Source: Xestospongia bergquistia (taxonomy: Eukaryota > Porifera > Demospongiae > Haplosclerida > Petrosiidae). From it: a DNA stretch of 64,000 bases. Position 1 is the first letter of the stretch. Each line of letters begins with the position of its first letter. The stretch lies in the NCBI GenBank assembly GCA_963965975.1, contig OZ014421.1, positions 4,887,001 to 4,951,000 of the forward strand, given 5' to 3'. Under the pieces are notes generated by a model that was not told where the DNA came from, did no database searches, and saw only the letters and a program-made list of their open reading frames with translations. Below are positions 36,378 through 50,570 of the stretch, one piece after another. The translations under genes were made by a program, and so were the position numbers.

Positions 36378-38418
36378 TCACCATGTTAGAGTGTTTTCTT
36401 TCTTAAATGTCATTTTCACACTGTTCTCAGAGTAGAACTGAGAGAACCAACGTCTGTGTGCCGAAATAAGTCGATCCTCTTTTACCAAATTTGGTTTCCC
36501 CATGTAACGCTTGTTTCCCCATATCAAAGCATCTCGTTCCACCTATATACAATGTTGATAAAAATGGAGTCAGTTTAGTTAAATAATAGTACTGTTATTA
36601 ACTTATGTGAGAGAAGTGTCAAAAGTCTTGATAACATAAAAAGTATTTGATATATTGTCTAACACATACAATATGTGTGTGTGTGTTTACAATTATACAG
36701 GAAAATTAGCTCAAGATGGCTCTTTGGTTTATTATAACAAATTACTGGAATTTTTACTACAATAAAGCGATCACTTTGTCATTTTGACTATGTTACTAGA
36801 CTCTTGTAGCATATTACAAACTTGAGTAAGCTAAGCATTAAATTAAATGTGGAATTTGTTTTCAAGTGCCAAAATTACATGAGTTGCTTCTCCATTTAAG
36901 ACCACCCAAGCAGCAATAAAGGTAGGTATCCACCAGTCACAGTAAACGTAGTGACTGACTCTTTGCATTAGAGGCTCTTCAGGGACATAAGTTTGTATGA
37001 GAACTAGCTTGCCAATAAAGAAATTAAAGTTGAGAAGAACCACACTAGGTCCAATCTAAGAAGTTGAAAATTTCTTCATTGTTATATTTTTTGTTTTACC
37101 TGGTCCACCAATACATGGAAGTCTAAAACTTTGAAATTCCAACGACCAAACAGCTTATTAATCACGTGTAATTTCATTTGACCAATATGGCTGTTGGGAG
37201 AAGGAAGTTGTTCCCAATTGGCCTATACAGCAATGTGGAGATAAAAAGATACAGATAGTGCATGTAGCTAGGTGCAAATAATACAACTGTATTAGTTTCC
37301 AATAAAACTTTCATAAACAAGTAACTGTTGATCTATATCAATTCAAAAAAGCATTCCAAAGATAACGTGCAACTAAAATTCAATTATAGTACATAATGCA
37401 TCTGATGGTGCATACCCTCCACTCATGTGTCAATATTTTCCCCAACCAGCTAGATTTGTAATGTGTTTGACTGCCAGCCTGAACACCAATCTCATGAACA
37501 GTCTTCAAATGAGAAATGTCAGCTCCATTTTCTGATATGTCCTAAATGAAAACACTAAACCAGTGAATATTATAATTATATATTTACTTCAATATGACAA
37601 TTGATATAGTGAACAGAATTTCCTTTAAAAGTCCAACGTCCACTCTTTATCTGTGGATACTCAGGCACTGTGAAATAAGGTTCTCTTCCCTCAGCATCAT
37701 ACCATACTAAGATCAAACCATTCACTTCCATAGATGGCCATACTTTGATCTTCACAAACTTTGGTACTTTAGATGCATAGGGCACTGCTGTACATTCACC
37801 TGTCTCACCATCAAATTGCCAACCATGAAAAGGACATTCAATACAATTACCAACTACAATACCACCCACTCCTAAATTTGCACCAAGATGGGGACAATAG
37901 GCATCTGTAACAAACACTTGATTATTTTTGTTTCTAAAGACAGCAAAATGTTCATCATTCATATTAATAGCTCTTGATTGACCAACAGGTAGATCTTCAG
38001 ATCTCATCAATTCATACCATCCATTAGGATAAGGAGGTGGTATATCTCCAACAAGTCGTTTTTTACGAACCATATTAGCAATATCTTTCTTTGTCTTACC
38101 TAACGGGACTATATATCCAATATCTCTCTCCCTCTGTTTATAAATAATGTAGTATCTACCAAACACAACCTTGTAGACCTTTATAGCCAAGTAAAGAGAG
38201 TAAACAAGGAACACAATGATTGCTAGCCATTGTAGAGTTGGTTTAATTTCTAGTTCCAGTATAGTAGGAGAAACATAATCAATAAGTTTAGTTGCTGTGG
38301 TGTTGCACAATGTATTAGTGGTACTGCAGTCAGTCGACAATATTGTGTAGTCTGATCTATATAAGTGAAGAACAGACAATACTCCAAAGAGATGCAGTGC
38401 TACAGACGACCACTCCAT
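36378..38418 (-). CDS. nvd: Cholesterol 7-desaturase, Rieske oxygenase (Neverland/DAF-36), copy 1
   Basis: Five exons join in frame: 38418-37588, 37541-37416, 37222-37100, 37055-36879, 36542-36378, for about 473 residues. Hydrophobic segments near residues 5-20 and 60-85 ([20 protein letters not shown]) would anchor it in the [17 protein letters not shown] opens the Rieske domain, whose [2Fe-2S] ligands are CPHLGANLG and [10 protein letters not shown]. The catalytic iron site is in exon 2, DISHLKTVH (Asp-x2-His-x4-His). KEKTKKD-like basic linkers and the C-terminal [15 protein letters not shown] complete the match. Enzymes of this family convert cholesterol to 7-dehydrocholesterol, the first step of ecdysteroid or dafachronic acid synthesis in arthropods and nematodes. 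The actual sterol used here is unknown. Exon lengths are identical to those of copy 2. Confidence 0.92.
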
Positions 38419-40987
38419 ATTGCAAAATCAATCATAAGCTTAGCTATAGACTTACCGTGATTATAACCACTCCTACCGCCCTTAATAATACATTATTACC
38501 GGTATTAATAACTCTCCCTAAGAAGCAACCAATAAAAGGTATATCAACAAAATTATAATAGAGGCCACTATAATCACTTTTAATTTCAAAATAGGAACTG
38601 CAGATCTATAGATCGGTTCATCTAGCACTTTAAAATTAACAGGTAATAATTTAATGTGCTATATTCACATTCCTATATATGTAAGAGTCACACCCTTTGT
38701 TGGTAAAAGATAGCAGTTGAGTTGTAGAGATATATTGCTAACACAGAAGTTTTAAAGAAAGAAGAGACTGTGAAAATTAATAGGAAGCCTTGAAGATTAT
38801 TCTTAGCCTTCAGCTAGAAACTTAAATAGATTACCATAAAATCCCCAAATACACATCATTATTTTTAGTAAGTTAGTGGTTATATTCAACAAGGACCCAA
38901 ATTTTGCTAGATGTATGCAGTATGAATTTATGACATCATACCAGTATATAGATCTATGATGACACTATTATCAGTAGTACCTTGGTTGTTTTCATCAAAT
39001 AAACTGGTAATAGCCTCCTATGTATCAGAGCTATTGAATTGGTTTATTGCTTCAAAATTCAAGCCATGTAGACTGAAGATGGAACACTCTATACATGTAT
39101 TGACCAATAGGTAGATCTTCAGATCTCATCAATTCATACCATCCATTAGGATAAGGAGGTGGTATATCTCCAACAAGTCTTTTTCTACGAACCATGTTAG
39201 CAATATCTTTCTTTGTCTTACCTTTAGTAATAGGACTACCTCTGTTTATAAATGATGTAGTACCTACCAAACATACCCTTGTAGACATTGTTAGCCAGTA
39301 TAGAGAGAGTAAACAAGGAGGACAATACCATTGTACAGTATCAGTAGGTAAAACATAATAAAAATATTGGTAAAAGCCTCTTATGTATCAGAGCTATTGG
39401 TTTCTTGCTACAAGCTATGCAAGTTGAAGATGGAATTAATACTCTATACATGTGCTTTAATTTGAAATGTCTACTTTTACACTGGATACTTGATTTTTTG
39501 TCAATCAAAAACATTATGCTGATGAAAACCTCATAATTAGTTTTGCTGCAATTATATATACTAGCTGTACTCATCACTAAATAGTAATTGAAGAACATTA
39601 AACTCATTATATTTAATATTCCTTGATTAGGAAACTCATGGTAGTACCATTCATATGCATGGTGAAGTTGTCACAGTAGCAAAAAGAGTTTAGGTTATAA
39701 AATGAACTCTATAGATGCCAATAATGGAGAGAGGGTTTGGTTATGAAGTAGCAAGACCAACTGGACCACACAACTAAGTGAAAGTTTTGGCTCCAATATT
39801 AATATCAGTATTAATTAATGGAGGACAGTAAAGTAAAAGCAAGACAACAGAGGTGTATGCATGCATGGAAACACTGGTGGAATCTTTTTGTAAATGAACT
39901 ATTGAATTAATATTAAGAGTCCACTTTCAAACTAGATGAATTATAATAATTGTAGATGTGATAATTATCAAACAGTTACAGTGTGCATGCATTTCTAGTT
40001 GCATGTTGTGGTAATAACATCACAATTGTTTGTTAATACTGATACAATAGGTATATTTCTCAATCTATTAAGATCAAGTTCTTGTTACTTAGTCTCCTCA
40101 ATGAAAAGCAGTGGACCTCTATACCATGGATTCATATTAGCTATTCTAAGTGTTACTCACTATCAGCCATGCCACCCAATATATTAGGCATAACATTTTG
40201 CACTTTTGAGGACTGTCAGTTTGTATTGCCAGGGAATTCAAAGGTTGGTATCCAAAGTGAATCAAAGTGATCAAATATGGAATCAACTAGATCTATGGTA
40301 CCATACTGCACCAAATTAATGAAGAGAATCAGAGCTGCAGTGACCTACCACCACAGTATACTTTAATTTATTATTAATAGACAAATCATAATATCTGTCT
40401 TACAGTTTCTTTGCTTTGAAAATCCAAGGATTGTCTCCATTCAAATTACTTTGAGTAAGTAGTCCACTGAATGTATTGAAGAAATGAATGGCTTGCTTTG
40501 ATGCAAGTCCTTGATAAATCTGGCATGGCTGTCATTATAATGGGGGCAAAGCAGCTATATAAGAATGACTGAGTCAGTATTAAACTTGAATATATGTATC
40601 GATATTCAAGTAGTCCACGAGGTGTTTAAATTTCATAATCGAGCGATTATGAATAAGCCTGTGTAATTGAATATACTGACCGTATGTTCTAATTAATAAT
40701 ATTTATTCTAATACAACCACACCTTTTGTATTAATGCTGAAACTGCGGGACGAGACTACCACTTCACTATAATTATTTTTGGACAGAGAGATGTTTTCCT
40801 TTACCGGGTGATTGTTAATGTCTGACATATAACTAAAAACTATGATAACTAAATGACTTGTTATAAGGAGACTATTGTAATAGTGCAACGCATATTAAAA
40901 ACACAATTCATAATAACACTTGTACTTAGATTCTAACACTGGACGGGTATATCGAAATATAACAACAGTTTTATTAGAGACAAATGA
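38419..40987. other. Interval between Neverland-1 and GCHFR
   Basis: This holds the Neverland-1 promoter region, a Neverland fragment (listed separately), a partial foldback arm at 40745-40760 (gggacgagactacc), and a perfect 18-bp palindrome with arms cataatcg/cgattatg at 40634-40651. Otherwise I see only short unsupported frames. Confidence 0.5.
39015..39452 (-). pseudogene. Neverland fragment flanked by direct repeats
   Basis: 39100-39340 matches part of exon 1 of the two Neverland genes and still reads [20 protein letters not shown] and [12 protein letters not shown]. It breaks off at both ends; its 5' half carries deletions. There is no Rieske cluster, iron site or later exon. Imperfect direct repeats of about 80 bp flank it: 39015-39100 and 39375-39452 both read atgtatcagagctattg near the start, gaagatggaa in the middle, and ctctatacatgt at the end. 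Confidence 0.85.
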
Positions 40988-41297
40988 CTATTTATATGGC
41001 CTGTGAAGAGTCCAGATATGTCTCTGATTAAGTTCTGACGCAGTAATCAATTCATAGCCGAGCAACTCTAACTTATCAAGAATAATTCGAGGTGGATCAG
41101 GAGATTCAAAGACTTTCCTATAATGAGAAAATGCGTTGAGGTAGCAATGAGTACAACTGAACTTACACGAGGTTTCCAGGTTCAGATTTCAGTTCAGCAC
41201 CCAGTTCTTTCATTAGTTCAGGATCACTTGTCTCATCTCCACAAATAGTTGGACCCGTTTCGACTCGAACGAGTGAACTGATTATTACGTAAGGCAT
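40988..41297 (-). CDS. GCHFR: GTP cyclohydrolase I feedback regulatory protein (GFRP)
   Basis: Two exons, 41297-41167 and 41117-40988, join in phase for 86 residues; the vertebrate protein has 84. Recognition is from MPYVIISSLVRVETGPTICG, then GDETSDPELMKELGA, then SPDPPRIILDKLELLGYEL and the C-terminal IWTLHRPYK. These correspond to the family's MPY start, GPT..GDE.SDPELM and DDPPRI.LDKLE motifs. GFRP forms pentamers that clamp GTP cyclohydrolase I, blocking it when tetrahydrobiopterin is high and activating it when phenylalanine is high. An in-frame Met 13 codons upstream at 41336 (MPHSLVKATLISQ) could be the true start; I prefer 41297 on length. The 41118-41166 intron is 49 bp. The gene begins about 180-220 bp beyond the PAH stop codon on the same strand. 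Confidence 0.93.
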
Positions 41298-41518
41298 CTG
41301 CGATATCAACGTTGCTTTAACTAAACTGTGTGGCATTTATACTACTATATTCCCTATAAATTTGCTATTCTTGCACAATTTTAAAATTAGCAATATATAT
41401 ATATTATAATATAACTGATTATAAACAAATTATACAGTACAATATAAACTATATATTATACAATAAAAAAGCAGCTGTACACATTATCTTAAAATAAGTA
41501 AGTTCAATCAGCAAGACT

Positions 41519-43454
41519 TTAATTGGTTTCCATTGCTTCAAGCTCAGCTTTGTCAGCCTCAATTCCTGCAGAAATTTGTTTCTTTCTTTCTTCTTTGTCC
41601 AAAGCGAGCACTCGAACACTCTCATAGCAAGGTATATATTGGAGATGGAAAGGCTTCTTAATAGTACTTCCCCATTCACTATAATGACAGCATTTTGTAC
41701 GTACATGGATATTGCTCATTATTATCACTAACCGCATCTTTTTCTTTGCATCTTCAAAACTGTTAGCTAAAAAGTATACTGGTTGATATGTGGTGATGGG
41801 ATAAGGAGTGACTGAAGCCTCTTCAAGATCAAGGTCTTTCACTTGTGGCTCATCACTCAGGCAATACTGCATAAAGTAATAAAGTGAATCTTTTTGTTGA
41901 AATTTAATTGCACATAACATGCACTTACTTGAAGTTCACCAAATGATGAAAGAATTCCAGCTCCATAAGCTTTTCGTTTACCATCTTGAAGACACAGACC
42001 AAACTCCACAGTAAACCAGTAAAGCTATTTATAATGCAACGAACACTTATTTTAGAATGCGATTATTATAATTTACAGTGGCAAGCTTTGTGACATCTTC
42101 ATCACAAGCACCAAGTGAAGCTAAACCCATCTCCTGTGTTGATGTGCATGTATATAAAGGCAGCATGAATTTATATGAACCATATTATATACCTGAGAGA
42201 AAGCAGCAAAACTGGGATCGCAAAATAATGGAACATGACCTAGCAGTTCATGACAGACATCTCTGTAATATTTATTGCAAATGTTTTAGCATATAATTAT
42301 ATGATGTATTTACGGTTCAGGAGTATAAAATGGTTTGGATCCATGACGAACATATTGTGTAGAGTGGAAAACACGAAATGCCAGACCAGCTAAAAAATCA
42401 CGAGAAGACAACAGACCAGCCACTGGACGAAGTTGAAATCCAGTTTGTCCTGTGTTTGTTGTTACTGAAATGATTTTTTAAATAAAAATTACCTTTAAGA
42501 AAGCTGGACACATCTTCTAACTGTGGAATGTTGTTCTCACTGTACAAATGAAATCATAGTCACACATTCATACATCCCTCCGAACATATACCTGTAGCCA
42601 CAGTGCTTCTCTAATAGAGGGAAGATGCGGTTATACTCTTTGCAAGCATGAGTTGGGTAGAGTTTAGTCAACTCTTTGTAGATAGTACCCCTATATGTCA
42701 ATATTAATAATTGCCACATCAAACATAATTATTAATATAGTTATTATATTATTGTGTTGATTCAATCGTACTGCATCAGGAAGTCAAATAGTATATAGCA
42801 CTAGGCTATATGCTATCTTAAAGAAGCCTATTATTAACTGCATCTATTAAATTTAGTTTATAAAGGCATTCCGATCCAGATTTAACTTTCGCGATTCAGG
42901 TCACGCCCTTTTTACTTAATTTGAGTACAAAGTGTAAATATATAATATTTAGCATGTGTATGTCTTTATAGGCAAAAAACGTTACAGATTCTTCAATTTA
43001 ATGCAATATTTGTTTTAGCCATGATATGCATGCATCTTCTAATAGTTTACCATGTTTGAATTTCTTCTGGTGTATATTCAGCACGAGGGATAGGGTCACC
43101 ACTATGACAAAATGACATAAATAGCAAAATGACAATCATTATTGTTTCTCACTGCTTATATGTTGTGGCAAGATTTTCAAAATACTCTCTTCTTTTGCGA
43201 TAATCTTGATCGCTAAAACCCTAAAATCTATATATAGATATAAAAATCTGATTTATTTTCTTACAGGATGGTCAGCTTTGAGATCCTTGTTGGCTTCCTT
43301 TACTTCATTAGCTGTGGAATCAAGGTCAGAAATATGTTTGTGGAACCAAAGTGGCCCTGTATACAAGAAAGATCATTGGATGGTCTTATATATTTTACTA
43401 TTCAGACTTACTACTAAATTTATTTGCTGTACAGTCATCAGTAGAAGAATCCAT
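41519..43454 (-). CDS. PAH: Phenylalanine-4-hydroxylase, catalytic and C-terminal parts only
   Basis: Twelve exons join in frame: 43454-43412, 43356-43265, 43220-43153, 43101-43051, 42690-42592, 42539-42493, 42464-42314, 42262-42193, 42133-42077, 42024-41929, 41866-41733, 41678-41519, for about 355 residues against some 450 in vertebrates. The catalytic domain is complete: [19 protein letters not shown] entry, [32 protein letters not shown], the iron ligands in [11 protein letters not shown] and the Glu in [10 protein letters not shown], and [14 protein letters not shown]. The C-terminal [20 protein letters not shown] is a probable tetramerisation helix. Only 14 residues precede the catalytic domain, so the ACT regulatory domain is absent from this model. 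A strong acceptor ten bases before the ATG (43465-43466) implies an upstream, probably 5' UTR, exon. It oxidises phenylalanine to tyrosine with tetrahydrobiopterin in the cytosol. Confidence 0.92.
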
Positions 43455-43511
43455 GATTCCTTTGCTAGCAAAAGAAAAAAAAGATAATTGGAATTACTAA
43501 CACACAATTGC

Positions 43512-44430
43512 ATAATGATGTCTTCATTTATATATTCCAAATCTGCAAGCCAGGCTTTGACGCACTTTCTCAATCCAATAATAAAATGTGTTGTTACCCT
43601 TTGAATGGTGTTAGTCAGATGAATTTAATCAAACAGCAAGGGAGTCAAATTCTTTTCCTTAATTGTGTAAGGTTTAATAATTTCATAGTTTCTAGGAACT
43701 ACAGCAATTGTAACTTATAATTGCTATGACATCATAACATTAATATTTCGAGTCAGGTATAACAATGGATATATATGGTTTGATAGAATTCACAACATGA
43801 TTTATTTGTGGTTAATTTGCTAACTACTTTATTTATTGATTCTATATATTACAACAATTGAATAATGATGTCTTTATTTATATATTCTAAATCTGCAAGC
43901 CAGGCTTTGATGCACTTTGTCAATCCAATAATAAAATATGCTGTTACCCTTTGAATGATGTTAGTCAGATGAAAATTAATCAAACAGCAAGGGAGTCAAA
44001 TTCTTTTCTTTAAATGTGTAAGGTTTAATAATTTCATAGTTTCTAGGAACTACAGCAATTGTAACTTATAATTGCTATGACATCATAACATTAATGTTTG
44101 GAGTCAGGTAACAATGGATATCTATGGTTTGTTAGAATTCACAACATGATTTATTTGTGGTTAATGTGCTAACTACTTTATTTATTGATTCTATATATTA
44201 CAACAATTGAATAATGATGTCTTTATTGATATATTCTAAATCTGCAAGCCAGGCTTTGACGCACTTTCTCAATCCAATAATAAAATGTGTTGTTACCCTT
44301 TGAATGATGTTAGTCAGATGAATTTAATCAAACAGCAAGGGAGTCAAAGTCTTTTCCTTATATGTGTAAGGTTTAATAATTTCATAGTTTCTAGGAACTA
44401 TAGCAATTGTAACTTGTAATCACTATTATA
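43512..44430. repeat. 350-bp tandem repeat between PAH and FARSB
   Basis: The sequence starting ataatgatgtctt recurs at 43512, 43862 and 44211, so the unit is 349-350 bp and there are about 2.6 copies, near 90 percent alike by eye. It fills most of the interval upstream of PAH. Each unit contains tctgcaagccaggctttga, aatccaataataaaatgtg and ttaataatttcatagtttct. I find no ACT-domain exon in it. Confidence 0.93.
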
Positions 44431-44712
44431 ACATAGCATTCGTGATTTGATAGTTTATTGCAAATTATAGCAAAAGACTTTATAACATTCATGGTTTGAG
44501 TCAGCTATGGATACTATTTCTTGGAAGTCACCATATAATACCTAAGGTCAAGGTTGTATTATAGTATTCATGATTGTACATAAAAAGCTTGGCAGGCATC
44601 TAAACTATCCACAACATTTTAAATTCTACTTTAAAAAATTCACTCACTAAATTAAAAGCAAATATTTTTAAGCATAAAGTATAGTACTTCAAAAAGAACT
44701 CATTCAATTAAT

Positions 44713-47442
44713 TTAAACTAAAGGTTCAATGTTAATTTCTAGCACCGACGCAGGCATAGTCAGATCAAACTGTGACAAGACATCAGGATGAAGTACTCCA
44801 AGGCTGCCAATAACTTTATCTGTTAAGAATACTTCAGCACATCTTCCATGAAAATATGTAGAATCTATAAAATATTATATTGTGATATACTATCAGTAAA
44901 CAATCATACTATTTGTAGCTTTGATAGTGTAGCCATCGTGGCCAAGTTTCACATCTAAAACTTCCATAATTCGATCAAGTAAGCCATGAACAATCTTATT
45001 AAAAAATCAAACCACGTTAGGAGATAATACCTTACCTCAAATCCTGGAGTTTTACCATAGAAAATAGCGCATAGTCTTCGTTCATTTCTAGCACCAACAT
45101 CTACCAAACAAACATTCATAATAAACATTAAACATAAGTAGCTCAATACAACCTTTCAATTGATCTTTAAGAACAACATCAGAAATTTCAAAGAGTTTCA
45201 ATGGAAGTGGCATTTTTTTGTTAGCATTGACTGTCTTTAAGATTCCAGGTAGTAGGGAAGTACGTGCAATCTGTGATTTTAGAAAGAAAGCTTTAATTCA
45301 TCAAAATCGTAATGTCAACCTGAAACTCCAATGTTTTAGGATTAGAAATATGAACAGCAGGAATCTCATCAATGCTTTTACCTAAATAGGTAGATACATC
45401 ATTGCATGAGCACTAATAAGAAAATGATAATAGCTTTAATCCAAATAATTTGAAACATACCAGAGCAAATGTTAAAGCTTCAGTGAACCCCAATTGTGCA
45501 ACTTCAGCTCGTAACTGCTCTGACAACTTATTTAAAGGCATCTAGTTAGATTAGACAAATAGATGATTTAGATAAATTTTATCTACTGTCTGTATTATTT
45601 ACTTGCTTAGCAACCGTATTTGTCTTGGGAAATGTCATAGGAACATTGTTATATCCGTAAGCAATAGCAACATCTTCAATTATATCACAAACATGGAGAA
45701 TATCTGCATAAAGCAAGGTTTTACAAGTGTATACAATATTTATTGTGTACCTGCTCTTGTTGGTGGTATGCTTATAGTCAAGTTTTTTCCATCGCTATTC
45801 ACAGAGCTTTGTAGTCCCATCTTTGTCAAAAGTTTTACCATCATATCAGCTGATACATTGATCCCAATCCGTTTGTTCACAAGATCAACAGACACAATCT
45901 CATTCCGATATTTTAACTCCTATAGTGAAGTACAAGCATTTTTACAAGTTAACTTATTATGTGTATTACTGGATAAAGCTGTGTTTGCCCATCAGCCGCT
46001 ATAACTTCCACGTACTCTGCTCTAATCATTGTTAAGTGAAATGTGAGGTCAAGCATATAAGAAAATCATTATTGTAGTTACTTACATATATTGCTCCTGA
46101 CAGTATTGGCTGAACATGGTAATGATTGTATCTAAAACTATTTTAGCTTTTGCAAGATTCGTAGCAGTCACTTCAATAAAAAGATTTTTTGTGTCACAAG
46201 AGAGCTTTGAGTGTTCCCCTATTTTAAGTTTTAAATAAAACCCCAAAATTTTGTTTTAATTACCATTAATAATAGGTGGCAATGACACAACTACATGGTT
46301 CTTGTCATAAATCACAGGATACAATGGTTTATCTTTAATAATATGCAGAAAGGTTTTCATTTTGGTATCCAACTACATATAAGGAAGGTCATTAAATTCA
46401 TAAAATTATTAGTTATATTACTGTATAATGATCCATTAGTTCCAAAGCTGTAAACTCTTTGGTCTAGAGAATATACTAATGAATTTGCTATAAAGCAAAT
46501 GAGAGCTACCTCACGCAATGGGCAAAAAATTATTTCTGTTGGAGGAAGAGCTTCATAGGTGAATGGACCTTCCAATGTGTCAAAATCATGAATGCCAATG
46601 GCAACTATAGTACGCTTCCTATACAAAATGAGAAAAATGACTGACAACAATTAATTGTATGCACCTTCCAATGTTTTCATGGAGTCGTTCTTGGAGATCA
46701 ATCAGACTATCGAGCCTTTCCTTTAAATTTAATAAGTTATACTGTTTTCGATCAATGACTAAAATATTATTATACCTTTGTTAACATGACATTTTTAAGA
46801 ACAGCAGCAACTAGAAATGGTCTCACAGACATTGTCTATTATGGTCAAGTGATCTCTTTTTAAAATATAAACGAATGGATACCTCAGGCTTGATGATCAC
46901 CTGAGTTGTATTCTTTGATTTCACTGCCATGTATACTGGGATAGTGGCCCTAATTATAAGAAATTAAAAATAATTCCTATTTGAAATGTCCTCTTTGTTA
47001 AATTAACAGACCCATGAAGGAATATCTTTAGAGCTCTACTCAAACCTTTAATACAGAGCAAGTCATGCCTACAAAACACTTTAACTATAGTGACATCACT
47101 AGATGTAGTGTGTTACCTGTTTGCTGGGATTTCAATTTTATAAATCACATCCTCTGAAGCACCAGTAGCTGCCTGCACACCTTGTTCATTAGATATCATT
47201 TGTTTTGCTGATGTCTAAGTAAGTGTAGGCAAACCTGCGTTATCTACTACTCGTGTGCAAACTTACAACTTCATCTAACTCAATCCCAAAGTCGAAGCAA
47301 ATTTCTTCAAACTTTTCATCAGCTGTATGAATAAGATATTAATATAAATAATATAAACGATAGAAAATACTATTTGCAACTTACAGTAGACCTCCCCAAG
47401 AGCTTGGTAAAGAGCATCTCTATTAACACTTAGTGTAGGCAT
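44713..47442 (-). CDS. FARSB: Phenylalanine-tRNA ligase beta subunit, cytosolic
   Basis: Twenty short exons join in frame: 47442-47385, 47322-47267, 47214-47117, 47068-47012, 46949-46883, 46835-46776, 46741-46665, 46618-46510, 46463-46422, 46372-46264, 46218-46086, 46021-45970, 45919-45751, 45703-45603, 45541-45461, 45412-45320, 45270-45153, 45100-45036, 44994-44910, 44864-44713. The product has about 593 residues; the vertebrate protein has 589. Landmarks are [132 protein letters not shown] and GVLHPDV. The beta subunit carries the B3/B4 editing module and scaffolds the alpha2beta2 enzyme that charges tRNA-Phe in the cytosol. Donor 4 reads atgg|gtctgt, weaker than the rest. The gene starts 176 bp from FARSA. 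Confidence 0.95.
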
Positions 47443-47618
47443 TCTATATCACTTTGTTGATTGCTGGTCAACGAATGAATGAGCGCAGCTGTTTTTGTTA
47501 GTATATTATAAATAAATTCATATGTTATGTGGGCGAAATGGCAAGCGCTGCGAATATGATCTGCACTTTTTGCAACCCTTAAAAAGCAAAATATCAGAGT
47601 TTCAGTAAAGTTACGACG
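47443..47618. promoter_or_regulatory. Bidirectional promoter interval, FARSB/FARSA
   Basis: Only 176 bp separate the two start codons, which face away from each other, so both promoters must lie here or overlap the first exons. A TATA-like tattataaataaat lies near 47501. A short upstream reading frame (atggcaagcgctgcgaatat, from 47538) precedes FARSA and ends before its ATG. Confidence 0.85.
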
Positions 47619-49877
<2,259 letters not shown>

Positions 49878-50570
49878 AGGAGTGACAAAATTGAACTTTA
49901 TATTGCATTTAATTATTAGTAATAACTATAATTACACACTGTCTTTTGAGAATACTTCTAGGTTGCTTTTTAATTGTGATTCTGAACATTCAAATTTTAG
50001 CTGAAATTAAAATGAATGGTACCCACTCTGACAGGATCATACCTCCCATGTGATCCTAGTATAATGAACTAGACTTGCACTAAACCAACTGTTATAATAT
50101 GCAACTTCTGAATATATCTTTGTAAAGGTAGTTGTTAAATGGAGCGAAGAGCCTGACAATCATTAGAATCATGTATGGTGCAACTGTCAATACATTTCAT
50201 ATATGAGATCTATTGTAACTAGTAAGACGTATTGGTAAATCTACTATAATTTGTCTTAATAGCATTTGAAATTATATTACTTTTCCATAAAAAAGGGATT
50301 GCAATAAAATGAACATCTGTGCAGCTTAAAAACTCAATAAAGGCAATCAAATTTGTATACAAGATACATGTAGGATATATACAATTGAATAATGCATATA
50401 TGAAAAGAATATGTCAAAAAAGTAATTTTTGAGAAGTGTTTAGTGTAATCACTTAAAATATGCATTGCATGAATGTGATAATCTAATGTACAAAAATTAT
50501 ATTGTCTCATATAAATAAATGTACATGTAATTTATTAGCAAGTGGAAATTAAAACAATATATCCTTTGTT
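49878..50570. other. Convergent intergenic region, FARSA and Neverland-2
   Basis: 693 bp of AT-rich sequence lie between two convergent stop codons and must hold both 3' UTRs. I see no gene. Confidence 0.7.

Noticed and set aside
43373..43573. 66-codon minus-strand frame beside PAH as an upstream PAH coding exon
   Set aside because: It lies partly in the 350-bp tandem repeat, is out of frame with PAH exon 1, and has no ACT-domain features.
45380..45400. Possible intron donor ttag|gtaaaa inside FARSB exon 16
   Set aside because: Reading through gives the conserved [19 protein letters not shown]; no intron is needed.
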